Assembly (NCBI RefSeq): GCF_947172395.1
Contig: NC_069084.1
Location: forward strand, 5,891,107-5,955,106
Origin: Bicyclus anynana
Lineage: Eukaryota; Arthropoda; Insecta; Lepidoptera; Nymphalidae
DNA: 64,000 nucleotides
Reading direction: 5' to 3'
The stretch's first letter is position 1; every line of letters starts with the position of its first letter. The translations under genes were made by a program, and so were the position numbers. Of this stretch, positions 20,600 to 33,246 are shown one piece after another. Under the pieces are notes generated by a model, which was not told the origin of the DNA, did not search any database, and saw only the letters and a list, made by a program, of their open reading frames with translations.

Positions 20600-20790
20600 T
20601 ATACCTGGTCATTTTACCAAAACACAAAAAAGCGCGTCCTTCGGCAGCGCACTTTTTTGTCCACCGGCCTTAGGCCGGGGGTTTGTGATGGGGCCTCTGA
20701 CCGTGGCTGTGCATTTTACCGTAGCACAAAAAACGCGCACTTTACTGTACACCGGCCTTCGGTCGAGGTGTTGTGATTTTGTATTTTTTA
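20600..20790. repeat. hairpin-rich tandem pair
   Basis: Two related ~100-bp units: ccaaaacacaaaaaagcgcg...caccggccttaggccggg and ccgtagcacaaaaaacgcgc...caccggccttcggtcgagg. Each holds a GC hairpin (ccggcctta/ggccgg). Confidence 0.6.
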
Positions 20791-21589
20791 TATATAAAAC
20801 ATACCAAATATAAATAGAAGGGGCGAAGGGGTCGAAAGTGTACATTGATTTTCACGTAGACGAAGTCGCGAGGATCTGCTGGTAACTAATACTTAACTAA
20901 AAACTTACTAACTAACTAACCAAAACTTACTAACCACCAACTACGTGGTGATGCGTAAAACTAAGAACATGTGATAGTGCCAGACACAAAGCTTTTACAC
21001 GATTAGATATGTCACTAATGAGTCGAAACTGAGGCGAACAAAGGCGGCTAATTGTCTTAATTTATTTTAGTCAAACATCAAAAGTTGCTTAAACAAATAA
21101 TACCTAAATATTGTCTACAATGTCGAGTAGAGGTACAATGTTTAGGAAGTGTAAAAACTATATTTAAACAGAAAATTGTGCATATGTGCAATCAATGGAG
21201 TAGCTAAATTTGGATCAATTTTGCAGTGATTTTGTAGGCACGTAACATATCTATAGCATAAAATGTCGTTAACCAGACAACTAAACTATGAAGGAACCTT
21301 AGCTGATAAATTTTCTGCCTTCATCAAATTCAGTGTGTCTCTTTCTGTGACTAGTATTTAGGATATTGGGAATTTTCCGATACGCTAAAAATTTACAATT
21401 AACTACAATTTAATTCGACTAAACTACTACCCTTTTTGCGGTAGTGAGCAGCAACAGTGAAATTTTAAAAACTCATTGTCAGAACTACTAACGATTCGTA
21501 TAACGCTTAGAGCAGAAAAATCGGCTTGTGTAATATAATGATGGAAGCAAACTAAACACAGACATCACTTAAATAAAATATACTATCTA

Positions 21590-21849
21590 TACTTATACTT
21601 ATTACTTATTTTACTTATATTACTTATAATATTATAAATGCGAAAGTAACTCTGTCTGTCTGTCTGTTACCTTTTCGCGGCTAAACGGCTGACCCGATCA
21701 AGATGAATTTTGGTATGATCGTAAATGGAACCTTGGAGCAAAACATAGGATAATTTTTGACCCTAAAATAAAAATATAGGGGGTGAAATAGGGGTTGAAA
21801 GTTTGTATGGAAAGTCCTTCATTTTTAGATTTACTCTTTTAATTGTTCA
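21590..21849 (+). repeat. interspersed repeat with ataatattataaatgcg and (tctg)n
   Basis: ttataaatgcgaaagtaac, gtctgtctgtctgt and ggctgacccgatcaagatga, then ataggggttgaaagtttg. Joined head-on to the subfamily A copy at 21850. Confidence 0.5.
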
Positions 21850-22065
21850 TCCTCCTAATATTATAAACGCGAAAGTTTGTATGGATGTTTGATACTGTTA
21901 ACTTAAACGCCAAAACTACTAAACCGATTTAGTTGAAATTTGGAATGAAAATAGATATTACTCTGGTTTAACACATTACTTTTTATCCCGGAAAAGTCCA
22001 TGGTTCCCGAGAGATTTGTGAAAAACTAAATTTTTAAACGCGACGAAATCGCGGGCGTCTGCTAG
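21850..22065 (+). repeat. Helitron-like repeat, subfamily A
   Basis: TCCTCCTAATATTATAAACG start and gcgggcgtctgCTAG end followed by T. Confidence 0.74.
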
Positions 22066-22205
22066 TAAAATAAATTTATATGGACAATTTTTTGTGATTT
22101 ACTGGAATAATTGCAAAAGCAATGATGAAGTGCCTATTTCACTCTTGCCTTGAAAATAATTAGCTTTTGGACTAATATCACGACGACGTAAGACGTGAGT
22201 TCAAT

Positions 22206-22256
22206 ATGTATCACCATCATCATTATCAACCCTTAACCCACTGCTGAGCATGAGTC
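22206..22256 (-). repeat. SINE-1 tail, cut by a SINE-2 copy
   Basis: caccatcatcattatcaacc, then ctgctgagcatgagtctcct, which runs straight into the SINE-2 head. Confidence 0.55.
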
Positions 22257-22547
22257 TCCTTGGCGCAGTGGTATGATATATTCGATCCCTGGCTGGGCCG
22301 ATTGAGGTTTTCTTAATTGGTCCAGGACTGGCTGGTGGGAGGCTTCGGCTGTGGCTAGTTACCACCCTACCGACAAAAACGTACCGCCAACTGATTTAGC
22401 GTTCCGGAACGATGCCGTGTAGAAACCGAAAGGAGTGCGGATTTTCATCCTCCTTCTAACAAGCTAGCCCGCTTCCATCATAGATTGCATCATCACTTAC
22501 CATCAAGTGAGATTGTAGTCAAGGGCTAACTTGTAAAGAACAAAAAA
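22257..22547 (+). repeat. SINE-2 (tRNA-derived), near full length
   Basis: A-box-like tggcgcagtggt, B-box-like attcgatccctggctgggcc, then gtaccgccaactgatttagc and a gggctaacttgtaaagaac tail. Confidence 0.75.
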
Positions 22548-23336
22548 ATCGAGTCAATACTAGCATTAACCGTTAATAAACAGCAAAATTAAAAGCACAC
22601 AAGCAAGCAGTAAAACCAAAGCTCTAATGCTAGTAAAATAAATGATCTTATATTAAGTGTTACACTACCTTTAACGTAATATCCGGGCGTCGGTAAAAGA
22701 AAGAACTTTCCTTTGTTTTCATTCAATATCGATTGTGGTTCAGGCTGACTACGTAATTTTTGTACCAATGTATTTTCTACAAACCGACAAATTGGGTTCT
22801 CTACTGCCCCACTCTTCCTCAGTTTACTCCAGTAATTTGATTGTTTTGAAGTCATTTCAAAAGTTATGCTTATATCCGGGAAGTTCGATTTTCTTTAAAC
22901 TAACTGACACGGTAAACGTTGTTCTGCCTTGAGAATTTCTTTTAAAGAAAAATAGTAAGGCTCGCGATTAATTAAAAATGAGGGATTGGGGGTAGGAGGA
23001 TGAAAAATAATTTTTCGTTCTTCTGCGAACCTAAAATACCCTATTTCTAATTAATATTTCTAATTTTATCTTGATAAATAACTGTCTGCCGTATCAGATA
23101 TAATTTTATTTATTATAGAGTTAAAGATATTGTGAAAAAAATATATATATGATACTGATAAAAGTTATTTATTTTCGGCCTCATAATGGAAATTCACGGA
23201 CGCAAAAGTAAATTTTATATCGTTTCATATAAAATTCTATAGCGTTGATAATAATCGCACGCTGAAGCACGATTATTGTCAAGCGCAAACCTATCTTGCA
23301 CATAAAAATGCTTTGAAAAATATTCATAGTATTTCC
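22548..23336. other. no feature recognised
   Basis: An 88-codon frame on the - strand (22589-22855) has no family resemblance. A small hairpin (gataataatcg/cgattattgtc) is near 23247-23280. 20900-21589 and 23736-24180 are likewise featureless. Confidence 0.4.
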
Positions 23337-23735
23337 GCCATTGAGTTACTACGTATTACGTACTAGAGAAGCTGTTCTCAACCAAAATCATTTCGAAAAA
23401 TAGTAACAGCTGGAGCAAGCGCAGAGCTGGTTGATTAAAGTATTTTTTGCAGTATTAAAACATTAGTTAAGTCTACCCATACTAGATCGTTAATAGAATA
23501 TTGTTTTTTTTTTAATAAAACAGCACGTTTCGTATACCATATTAAGTAAGCTATATTTATTCATTTATTTATTTTCTACAAAATACATATTGAAAATTAA
23601 CCTAACCATAATGAAATAAACCTAATATACGATATTAAAAAAGCTAGCAAAAAGTAATGTCAAGTGCAGCGATATCGCCACAGTTGAACGTAACGCAGTG
23701 TCTGTCTTCTCTAGTACGTAGTAACTCAATGGTAT
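23337..23735. mobile_element. MITE-like element with inverted ends (about 0.4 kb)
   Basis: ccattgagttactacgta near 23339 returns inverted as tacgtagtaactcaatgg near 23715-23732. The left end carries a 7-bp duplication (ttacgta). The interior is AT-rich, with no ORF and no clear target duplication. Confidence 0.55.
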
Positions 23736-24199
23736 CCGTAGACATTTTTATATTCCCGTCATATCCTTTTACATCATAGTTCCTGTGCGCGTGTAGATTT
23801 TACGGTGGAGAATAAAATTTGCAAGTTCAGTTGGGAAGTTGGCAATGCTTAAGGATGTTTACGCTCCGTGCCTCGCTGTACGTCGCTACGGCTCGGATGC
23901 TGGGCCGAGAAATCACTAAACTCTACAGGTACGTGGGACACAAGAACTGTAAGTTTGACGCGCAAATGATACTAGATAATATCAAGATTGATGTATGTTT
24001 GTGATCTCCCTAACTTTTTCCTCCACGTAAAAAATGCTCAATGAATATTGATAAAAAAAAAAACTCCAATCGAATAAGTTGATCATTAGATAGATGTACC
24101 GATCGGCTAAAATAAACATATAAAAGCTTTATCTTCACTGAGTAACGTAACTAATAAAATGATAATAATAATTAGCGGACCTTGTCAAGCTACTCTTTG

Positions 24200-24335
24200 A
24201 CTCATTCCCTACCCCTATCCTATTCTACTTTCACCCTACACCTACCCTTGCCCTACCCTTACCCTACCCCAATCCTACCCCTCCCCTACAACTACCCTAC
24301 CCCTACCCTACCACTACCCTACCTACCCTACCCTA
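24200..24335. repeat. degenerate (CCCTAC)n satellite-like tract
   Basis: About 130 bp of ctaccc/ccctac variants. A short version occurs at 4997-5012 inside a Helitron-like copy, the likely source. Confidence 0.8.
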
Positions 24336-24913
24336 ACGTCAATCAATTGTTTTGCCTTCCCGGAACTTTTCTACTAACACTAGAACTTTATAGTATGGTA
24401 TTAAAATTCAAATTGCCTTTTCAGTATTATTACGAATCCTTTGTATGGGAGTATAGAAAAATATGTTAGGGTGGACAACTCTTATCACTTAGGGGTTTGA
24501 AAAATAGATACTAGCCGATTCTCAGACTTACTGAATAATATGCATAAAAAATTTACCTTAATCGGTGACCCCGTTTCAGAAGAGCATATGAATGAACATT
24601 GTGACATGATAATTTTATAAATTAGATAATAATATATTATTTATTTGCTAAACATGGGTAACAACAGATACAATAAATACAAATCATAATAATGAATGGT
24701 CCAAACATGTTTCACCAGAAATTAGGCTTGCAAATATTTTTAAAATCAAATAATATAATATAAATGTTCAAATAATTATTATCTTCATGTTAATTTAGTT
24801 GAAAATTAAATTACCAATACTGACATTCTAAAGTAAATAAATAGTATATTTACCTATATTTTATACCTGTATTCGCATAGGAACAGCAGCGCAGTTAAAA
24901 CCGTAGTGCATCT

Positions 24914-25107
24914 GCTGACGTCGCGCGGTTTCACCCGCGTGGCTCTCGTTCCCCTAGGAGTACGGGGATAATGTAAAGCCTATAGCCTTCCTCGATAAAT
25001 GAGCTATCTAACACTGAAAGAATTTTTCAAATCGGACCAGGAGTTACTGAGATTAGCGCATTCAATCAAACAAACAAAGTCTTCAGCTTCATATATTAGT
25101 ATAGATT
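24914..25107 (-). repeat. Helitron-like repeat, subfamily B
   Basis: Starts tgctgacgtcgcgcggtttc on the + strand and ends atattagtatag. Confidence 0.72.
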
Positions 25108-25439
25108 CCTTAACTCCAAAATTTTAACCCTATACTGCAGTCCGGCATAAATAAGTATACATTTGTGCCAGATATTTAAAGCCAGTGTGTATCAAATATG
25201 AAATCCTCAGGGATAACGCGGCGTCGCTGCGAGAGAATTCCTCAACAAAGAACAAAATGCCGTGGAGCACTTACTATGTGATATATCGTCCGTCCGCTCC
25301 ATTCCTTACGCTGTTCGTGTATTGAATCCCTTCACTTGTATTTAGGTTATGAAGATTACATTCTTGTGGAATGGCTCCCAATGTTCCTTGGACTTATAGT
25401 TGTTGTAATATGCATGTAGAGTATATTTTATGCAGTGTT

Positions 25440-25618
25440 AGCTTATTGTGCCACTTTATTTTACCCTTTTAAATATACCAATATTTCTATTCCCCACCAA
25501 CTAGTCGGGAAAGACTGTATTAGGAGTGGGTACTACAATAGACCAAAGGGAGGGAATCGAACCACCACCGCTCGGTTATGAGTCCGACCGTTCTTACCAT
25601 TACGCTATTGAGGCTTCT
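25440..25618 (-). repeat. SINE-3 (tRNA-derived)
   Basis: Reverse copy: ccaactagtcgggaaagact, then a B-box-like gggaatcgaaccaccaccg and head attacgctattgaggct. Bounded by (ttc)n. Confidence 0.68.
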
Positions 25619-26228
25619 TCTTCTTCTTATTTAATTATTCTGCGTCTAAAGTACTTACTACCGTCATGCTTATTTTTTTAATAACTGACTTCCCAAAATA
25701 AGGAGGAGGTTCAATTCGACGCGTTTTTTAAAAAATGTTGAAAATTATTCTTTTGTTTGTAAAGTATACTTCCAGATTGGTCCCATTTGACTTTCACGAA
25801 AATTTCATGTTAAAATCAAAATAACTGAAACATACGAACGAAATTGCCCATACGTGGCTCTTTGTTAGGATAGATTAGATAGAAAAAGTCCATTCTATTG
25901 ACCGGTTTGAAGGCGGTGCCAAAAAACAAAAGGAACTTTAAGAGCATATTTGGCATAGCACCGCCTTAACGATTTTTTTAGTTTGAGGAACCATTAAATA
26001 TTTGCTTTCTAAAGTCCCGTTAAATCAAGTCAGCCAATTCAGAAATTACAACCGGACAAACAAAGAGACAGACAAAATTTTTTTAAAAGCCTGTTAAGCC
26101 TGTTAGCCTGTTAGTATAGGTATACTTATAGTATAGGTTGTTTACTATAAACACTTGAGAAAACCAGGCAAAGTTATCTTGAAATCACAAGACACTTTAA
26201 TTTGGCATTCTATTTCATACGTATTGAA

Positions 26229-26402
26229 GAGAGCCGTGATAGCCCAGTGGATATGACCTCTGCCTCCGATTCCGGAGGGTGTGGGTGCAAATCCGGTCCG
26301 GAGTATGTTTCAAACGGTGAAGGAAAACATCGTGAGGAAACCTGCATACCAGAGAATTTTCTTAATTCTCTGCGTGAGCCGAATATGGGTAATGATGATT
26401 GA
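26229..26402 (+). repeat. SINE-1, two internal deletions
   Basis: Full head (A box tagcccagtgga), then jumps to caaacggtgaaggaaaacat and again to gagccgaatatgggtaatg. Confidence 0.72.
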
Positions 26403-26794
26403 AGTACATAACATTTGTCATTCACAATATCAAGTGAAAAGGCAGAGTTATGTAAATGGAAAAGAAAACTACAGGGCATAAAATTGAAATAAAACTGCTA
26501 AATGAAACCGTATGAATAAAACCGGTATAAGCGGGGGCCATCGGAAGAGTTTTACGGGATTCCGGCCAATATTGGCTCCATGTAAAATGGAATTTATTGA
26601 CGCTAAACGACTTTAAGCATATATATTATTCTCTTACTAAACAGAGAGAAATAAGAGAGGTTAAAGATAGGACAATTATTACTCTTTCAAACCCTTGAAG
26701 TGTATTTGTGTAGGTGTTTGAGTTTAGGTACAAACTATTTTGTTAATAAGTAATTGTTAACATGAAATTTAATTGATATAAAAATATTTAGATA

Positions 26795-27272
26795 TACAGG
26801 GTGTTACGGAGTGTTTCCCATAACTAACAAGGTGTTGACAAGTTCACTTATAGGTGCCGAACTGCATAACTAATTTTTTTTAACTAAAAAAAACTTTTTA
26901 TGTTCTCATACGAAGTAATTGAAATAATTCCGACTATCCATGTAAGACACGCCTTTATCTATACTTGTATTTTAAAATACGTAATCGTAGTGGTAAGACT
27001 GTCGATATCGACGAGATATTGCAACTGGCACTCAGCACTTCACTGCCTCTTCATGATATTTATCAATGAATTAGTTTGTCTAGGTCATACATAGGTAATA
27101 TAAGAATGCGGTATAAATAAGAGACACAATTTAAGATCTAGTTACAAAATAAATATTTTTACTCCGAAAATATTCATTATAGAACACACGTTCCTTAGAC
27201 ATTTTAAATGAATTTTCGTTAAAGACTATATATAACCCTAGAGTTATGGGAAATACTCCCGAGCACCCTGTA
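26795..27272. mobile_element. MITE with 31-bp TACAGGGTG terminal inverted repeats
   Basis: Left arm 26795-26825 (TACAGGGTGTTACGG...) is inverted at 27242-27272 (...CACCCTGTA) with a few mismatches, flanked by TA. No coding. A related single end lies at about 20511-20580. Confidence 0.72.
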
Positions 27273-28637
27273 TAAAAATCTCTAGTGTGATACACACAAA
27301 CGATGTATGTCGCACATTTCAGAAACAGTTTGACCAATGAGATGAGTATACAGGTACTCATAGAAAAGTATTTTCATCCTACCCTCACCCACCATTTTTA
27401 ATAGATTGCAATTGATAAAAATAACTGATCCACTAGTGTTCTTAATAGCGTGTATGATTCTTAATAGCGGGTTCCGTACGCGCGATAATAAAAATATCTG
27501 TAAACAACAAATCCGCGATTGTGGAATTGAAATGGCAGAACATCATTTGAAGCACTATACTAACGCTTTTGGTGTCAGCTTTTTTCTACATAATATTTAA
27601 AAACAATAATTAATTCACAGCTGAACTCTTTATTTAACAGTCACTTAAGTAACAAAAATAATTAATTAAAAACACTTCTTTGTTATAACAAATGGCGTAA
27701 CCTTAACAGTCATTTTAATTAAAAACGCAAACAAAGTCGCTAGTAACAGCCAGTTACAATGTAAAAAGTAGTTTATTTTAACTCATAATGAAACGTAAAC
27801 AAACAAACGTCCGTTAAAGACATTCGCTATAAAAGCAAAAGATAAATGCACCTTTCGCGAGTTTCTACCAACAAAGCACTCTAGTACCGGAAAACCCTGT
27901 AAATGAATTTTGGTTTTTGCTTTTCTACGACTTTAGGGATCGTGTGAGTCATAATTAGCGGTTGTTTATATAACAAATAGGTTTATTTATAAGGTTTCAT
28001 TTACTTAATTCGTATTTATTTTTTGTAATGGAGTCTTTTAAGAGCTAGTTTTGTGTTGCGTAAGTTTAAGGTTAAAAGTGAATTTATTTGTGAAAGGGAA
28101 AGATATCTAATAAATAGATGGAAAAAAGTTATGCAGTTTTGCTTACCTTTCTCTTATTCTAGACATTATTTTACACTCACAGTAAATATGATAATCATGG
28201 GCTTTTGATAGAAGTTTCTTTTTGCTATAATTAATTCTAAATTAAATAAGATAACTTGTAATAAATATGACTCAGTGTCCTTTTGTTGTAGATGCATTTG
28301 GATTATATAAGTATATAAGCAAAATCAAGACCCAACAATTTATAATTAAATTTTCTGACTCTTTGTGGTTTATTAAGAAAATTATCCCTTCAAACCAGAA
28401 AAGCAGAGAACAAACACAAAACAAATACAAAACCCGGTTTGCCGACGCTGTGGTAATGGGGATGATGACTAGGTTTGAATATATTGTTTTTTATGATACA
28501 TTCGGGTAAATAAGGTCAATATTAACTAATTTATAGGTACATAAAAAGCAAAGATTGACTGAATATTTGCAAAATAAATAAGATTATAAAATTTCAAAAT
28601 CTATTAAATTTTTTTTATCGTAATTAGATGAAAATTC
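27273..28637. other. no feature recognised
   Basis: AT-rich. Two short + frames (27406-27600, 28267-28509) show no recognisable motif or splice context. Confidence 0.4.
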
Positions 28638-28912
28638 ATACAGTTTTAGCTTCCTTACATTAAATGTGACATTTTTCAATAAATGAACTATTAACATAAA
28701 CGCACAAATAACAAAGATATTAGTAATTTTGTTTAAACGCCCATACAAACCTATCGATCAGCGAGCCAACGACGTCACTAAATCTTGCGATTTTGTATGG
28801 AGCGTTTTTCAGAAATCCGCGGCAGCGCCGCAAATCTGACCCTTTAAATCCCTGTAGCTCCGAAAATAATGATCGCAGATACCCTGTTACTTTTACAAAA
28901 TTGCTTTGCTGT
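28638..28912 (+). repeat. conserved ~275-bp interspersed repeat, family X
   Basis: Contains cgcccatacaaacctatcga, gcgtttttcagaaatccgc and agataccctgttacttttac. Same family as 56518-56799 on the other strand. Confidence 0.7.
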
Positions 28913-28968
28913 TAGTACACTCTTAATTTATATACAATTTAAAAAACTGTTATCCCTATTATGGCAGA

Positions 28969-29263
28969 GACTCTGGATGACTTGACCTTGACCTTAGTAC
29001 CATAGTCAACGACCTCAGCAGAGTTTCTCAACTAACGTGTGTGTCTAAAAATGAACATGAGTAAGACAAATATCATGTCTAATGCTCATGTATCTCTCTA
29101 CCCAGTCATTGTTGAGGACTCTGCGCTCGAATTTGTAGACGAATATATATACCTAGGACACACAGTCCAATTAGGTAGCTACAATTTCGAGAAAGAGGTG
29201 AACCGCCGAATTCTGCTCGCCTGGGCAGCGTTTTGGAAATCAATAGTGATCGAAAGAAAACAA
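28969..29263 (+). pseudogene. RTE-clade LINE fragment: reverse transcriptase thumb
   Basis: LKMNMSKTNIMSNAHVSL, then VDEYIYLGHTVQLG and NFEKEVNRRILLAWAAFWK, matching the region just after the RT catalytic core in RTE elements. Broken upstream by stops and downstream by a SINE-2 insertion. Confidence 0.75.
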
Positions 29264-29458
29264 TTTTTTTTTATTCTCTACAAGCTAGCCCTTGATTCAA
29301 TCCTGATGCAATCTAAGATGGAAGCGGGCTAACTTGTTAGGAGTAGGATGAAATTCACACCCCTTTCGGTTTCTATACGACATCGTTAAATCACTTGGCG
29401 GTACGTCTTTGTCGTTAGGGTGGTAATTAGCCACAGCCGAAGCCTCCCACCAGCCAAA
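29264..29458 (-). repeat. SINE-2, 5' truncated, interrupting an RTE fragment
   Basis: Reverse copy from the T-rich tail (ttttttttattctctacaag) to cccaccagcc. Confidence 0.74.
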
Positions 29459-29865
29459 ATTATTATCACCCTTAGCCCTCTAACCCGTACAACGTGGTGT
29501 GTCTAAGCTCTACATTCCCTCCGGACATTCAGGAGGGAGACCTGGCCCTGTAGTGGGTGGGTAAAATAGTCTGATAATGATAATAATAAACAGGCAGTTA
29601 CCACATTCACTTGCATGCCAGTAGGAATGTTGAAAGGCACGGCATCGCATGTAGAAGTGCAATGAAGGCGAGAACATTAGCTTTATATTAATAACCAAAC
29701 TAGGCAACACCTAGTTTCGTAGTAATCATGTAAATTGGATAGCTTTCATGTTAAGCAGTGATTCACAGGTACAATAAAATCGTTTGATTTAATCTATAGG
29801 TATATATCAGGAGATAGTGTTAGCAATTCGTGAAAGGCTATAATAATGGTACGTAACTAGACACA

Positions 29866-30056
29866 CGTGGCTAGTTACCATCCTACCGGCAAAGACGTAC
29901 GTACCGCCAAGCGATTTAGCGTTTCGGTACGTTGTCGTGTGGAGGTGGATTTTCATCCTACTCCTAACAAGTTAGCCCACTTCCATCTTAGATTGCATCA
30001 TCACTTACCAACAGGTGAGATTGTAGTCAAGGGCTCACTTGTAAAGCATAAAAAAA
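29866..30056 (+). repeat. SINE-2, 5' truncated
   Basis: gtggctagttaccatcctac to gggctcacttgtaaagcat. Confidence 0.72.
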
Positions 30057-30174
30057 TCATCATTATTATCAATACATAAATTAAAACTGAAGTGTCAACT
30101 GTTATTTCAAACTCACTGTGTGCTTATAGTTATTTACTTGATACCGAAACATAATCAAGGTTTTTTAAATGTTT

Positions 30175-30375
30175 GTCTGTCTGTCTGTTTGTCCAGGCTA
30201 ATCTATGGAACGGATGATCGGATTCTAATGGAACTTTCACAGAAAGATTTTGCTCAAAAACCTCCTCGTTCTTGAGCAACAACCTACGTTTTATCCTGGA
30301 AAAATCCATGGCTTACTTGGGATTTGGGAAAAACTAAATTTCACGAGTAGGTACGAAGCCGCGGACGACCGCTAG
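30175..30375 (+). repeat. Helitron-like repeat, subfamily A
   Basis: gtctgtctgtctgtttgtcc, tttatcctggaaaaatccatgg, end ggacgaccgCTAG. Confidence 0.65.
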
Positions 30376-30944
30376 TTTGTAAATGTGGAAATAATATTAT
30401 ATGAAATATGGATATATAAAAAAATCTTTTCATGAGTATTGAAATACATCCATTTGATTGCGCCAAAATGAAACGACACAACCGAGTCGAATTCAAATGG
30501 ACTGAAAAATAATCATTCATTTTACTGGATATAGGAAAATGTTTACACAGTCATAAAAAATCTTAATATCCGCCCCACAAAATATAAAAAGATGTGGAGC
30601 GTAAATGACTCTAAACTTTTACGATGTTGGCGCTTCTGAAAAACTCTTAAACTTGCCGCAACATTGTATGAGTAAATTGTCCTTGAAAACGTTTTAATTT
30701 TGTAAAAACAAATAATCTCTCCCACCAATATAATAAATAATTAATTTAAACTTTGTTAAACTATATTGGATATTAGAATTAAAATACAAATTAGAGCAGG
30801 CGCTCTGAGTAGTTGAGTTTGCAACAAACCTATCAACTACATATGCAGATTATTCTGGATAAGCATCCAGAATAATCTCCATACTTTTCTGAGTTATAAA
30901 CCGGAAATATAATGCAGTCGATTCGGAGAGCATAGGTTTCAATA

Positions 30945-31135
30945 CAGTCCAGGGCATGCACCTCCAACATTTCAGTTATGTGCATTTTAAGAAATTAAAT
31001 ATTACGTGTCTCACACGATGAAGGAAAACACCGTGAGGAAAACCGCATAACTGAAAATTTTCTTAATTCTCTACGTATATGAAATCCAGCGTGGTAGATT
31101 ATTGGCCTAACCCCATTGACCTCTTATAATAAATC
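30945..31135 (+). repeat. SINE-1, degenerate
   Basis: gggcatgcacctccaacat to ttattggcctaacccc. A further tail fragment lies at 31424-31485. Confidence 0.6.
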
Positions 31136-32035
31136 GGCGCAAAATCATGTACAAAAATTCACTTATAAACAGGCCAATTTTGCTATGACAGTTTTAGAAA
31201 AAAAAAATAGTTTTGGTAAAGAAAATTAAACCTAACGGCCTTTAAATATAGTCTAATATTAAATAAAATCCCAAATTCAGAGCAAATTCTACCTTAAAGA
31301 TTGAGTTTAAGGTTGAATTTACAAATGCGACTACTTGAATTGAGTGCCAAGAAGTGATGTTTGTCACTCATTGAGATCACTCGTTTTTTGATCGCTGATT
31401 GTGCATCCACTTTTTAAAAAGAGATCGATGCCTAACCTTTCTCATTCTGGCTCAACAGTGAGCCGAACACGGGTTGCTAACGATGAATGCGGTCCTCATA
31501 TCATACACACATATATCCTTAGAGTCTATTTAATATTTTCATTTGCATATTCTCATGAAAAATAAAAACAGTTTTTTATATACCTACACATATACCTACT
31601 ATACAATATTGACCAACTAAAATAGTACTGGAATATACTGAATTGAAGAAACCAACAACTATAATATTTTCTCGGCGTGAAATATTCTTTTCACTGAAAA
31701 TATTTATTTTTCATGTGAAAAGAAAAATATCTATGAAAAAAAATGTTCATGAAACATCATCCCAGCGCAGGCTACTGAGGGAACTGGGGCGTGAATGACT
31801 TCAACTCCAAAACTGTTGCAGTCTGTGAACAACTCTCAGAATTTCTTGCAACGCTGGTCCGCTTTCAGCGTTTCCTTCAAAACATAAGCAAATTAGTATA
31901 TTTCATGTTGGGTGCTATTTGTGTGAAAATGTAATGTAATAGTATGTTCGTAAACCAAATGTTTACTTTTAGCCTGTGATAGCCATACTTATAATAATAA
32001 TAAAGCCATTTTATTTCTCGAAATATCATCATAAC
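31136..32035. other. no gene; one odd non-repetitive patch
   Basis: AT-rich except 31760-31900, which is GC-balanced and open for about 52 codons on the + strand (VNDFNSKTVAVCEQL). No supporting splice structure was found. Confidence 0.35.
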
Positions 32036-32125
32036 CGAAAAGTTGGAGGTTCATGGAACTTACGCCCTCTGTCTCAATCGAAGTCAGAGATCATATCCAC
32101 TGGGCTATCATGTCGATACTGGACT
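32036..32125 (-). repeat. SINE-1 head fragment
   Basis: gaaaagttggaggttcatgg to atccactgggctatcatg. Confidence 0.6.
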
Positions 32126-32248
32126 ATCCAATGATGTTAAATACTGTTAGATGTGTTACTAGGTCATGATCTATCACGTCGATACTAGGGCTATCACATC
32201 GATAGTGGTAATTAAAGTCGACTTTATGTCCATATAAATATAAACACC

Positions 32249-32524
32249 TGGGTTCGATCCCCGGCTGGGTAGATTTAGATTTTCTTAATTTGTCCAGGTC
32301 TGGCTGGTGGGAGGCTTCGGCCGTGGCTAGTTACCACCCTACCGGCAAAGACGTACCGCCAAGCGATTTAGCGTTCCGGTACGATGCCGTGTAGAAACCG
32401 AAAAGGGGTGTGGATTTTCATCCTCCTCATAACAAGTTAGCCCGCTTCCATCTTAGACTGCATCATCACTTACCATCAGGTGAGATTGTAGTCAAGGGCT
32501 AACTTGTAAATAATAAAAAAAAAA
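32249..32524 (+). repeat. SINE-2, nearly full
   Basis: gggttcgatccccggctggg B box, body and A-rich tail. The A box is missing. Confidence 0.76.
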
Positions 32525-33246
32525 CACGGTTGGTATCTAAAGGTAGCGAACTTTCAGCTCTATAAAATTAGCTAAGCCTGACCAATACGAACTCTTAGTC
32601 TCCATTACGAAAGTTTTAATGGATGTATGTTTGTAACTCAATCACACCAGAGCGACTTAATGGATCTGGATGGCATTTATCAAAGGGATAACTTGTAGTC
32701 TGAAATGAAATAGAACAAGCTCCTTTATTTATCAGTGAAAGCCCCACTTATCAGTTCCGCTGTTCCAGAGATTAGACAGACAATAATTTTAAAAAAGCTT
32801 TGTTTTAATTTCCTTTATATAACTATATGCACCAGGACTCTTCAATTGTATTTATATGCATTGATTTACACTGTAATGGGATTTTCACTGTATGCCGATG
32901 AATCAATGGTACACAATTAGCATCAGACTATTCCAAAGTCCAAGTATTCGTATAGTTCCAAACTGGACATAACAAAAAGTCCAAAAAATCAGTGACCCCC
33001 AAAAAATTTTACGCTAATACCATAGGCGACGATGTTAAATGGCGTAACGCGTATAAATATTATTTATGACGTAATAACTGTGTTCCCGTCGCCTAATAAA
33101 TAACTTTTACGCTCCCTTTCCATAGACTTTGGTAACATCAGCCACCGTTTCCATTTCCACGTAACGCCTTTCAATCGTACATCGATATGACTTACGATTT
33201 ACTATAACATTGCATGAGATATGAATATGAAACTTGAAAGAACTCA

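Noticed and set aside
24182..24469. 95-codon frame with Pro/Leu/Tyr repeats
   Set aside because: Translation of the (CCCTAC)n tract.
26900..27094. 64-codon frame starting MFSYEVIEII
   Set aside because: It lies wholly inside a MITE bounded by 31-bp inverted ends; no transposase similarity.
31770..31942. Possible small exon (VNDFNSKTVAVCEQL)
   Set aside because: Reading frame is short, begins after a stop and has no convincing acceptor or partner exon.
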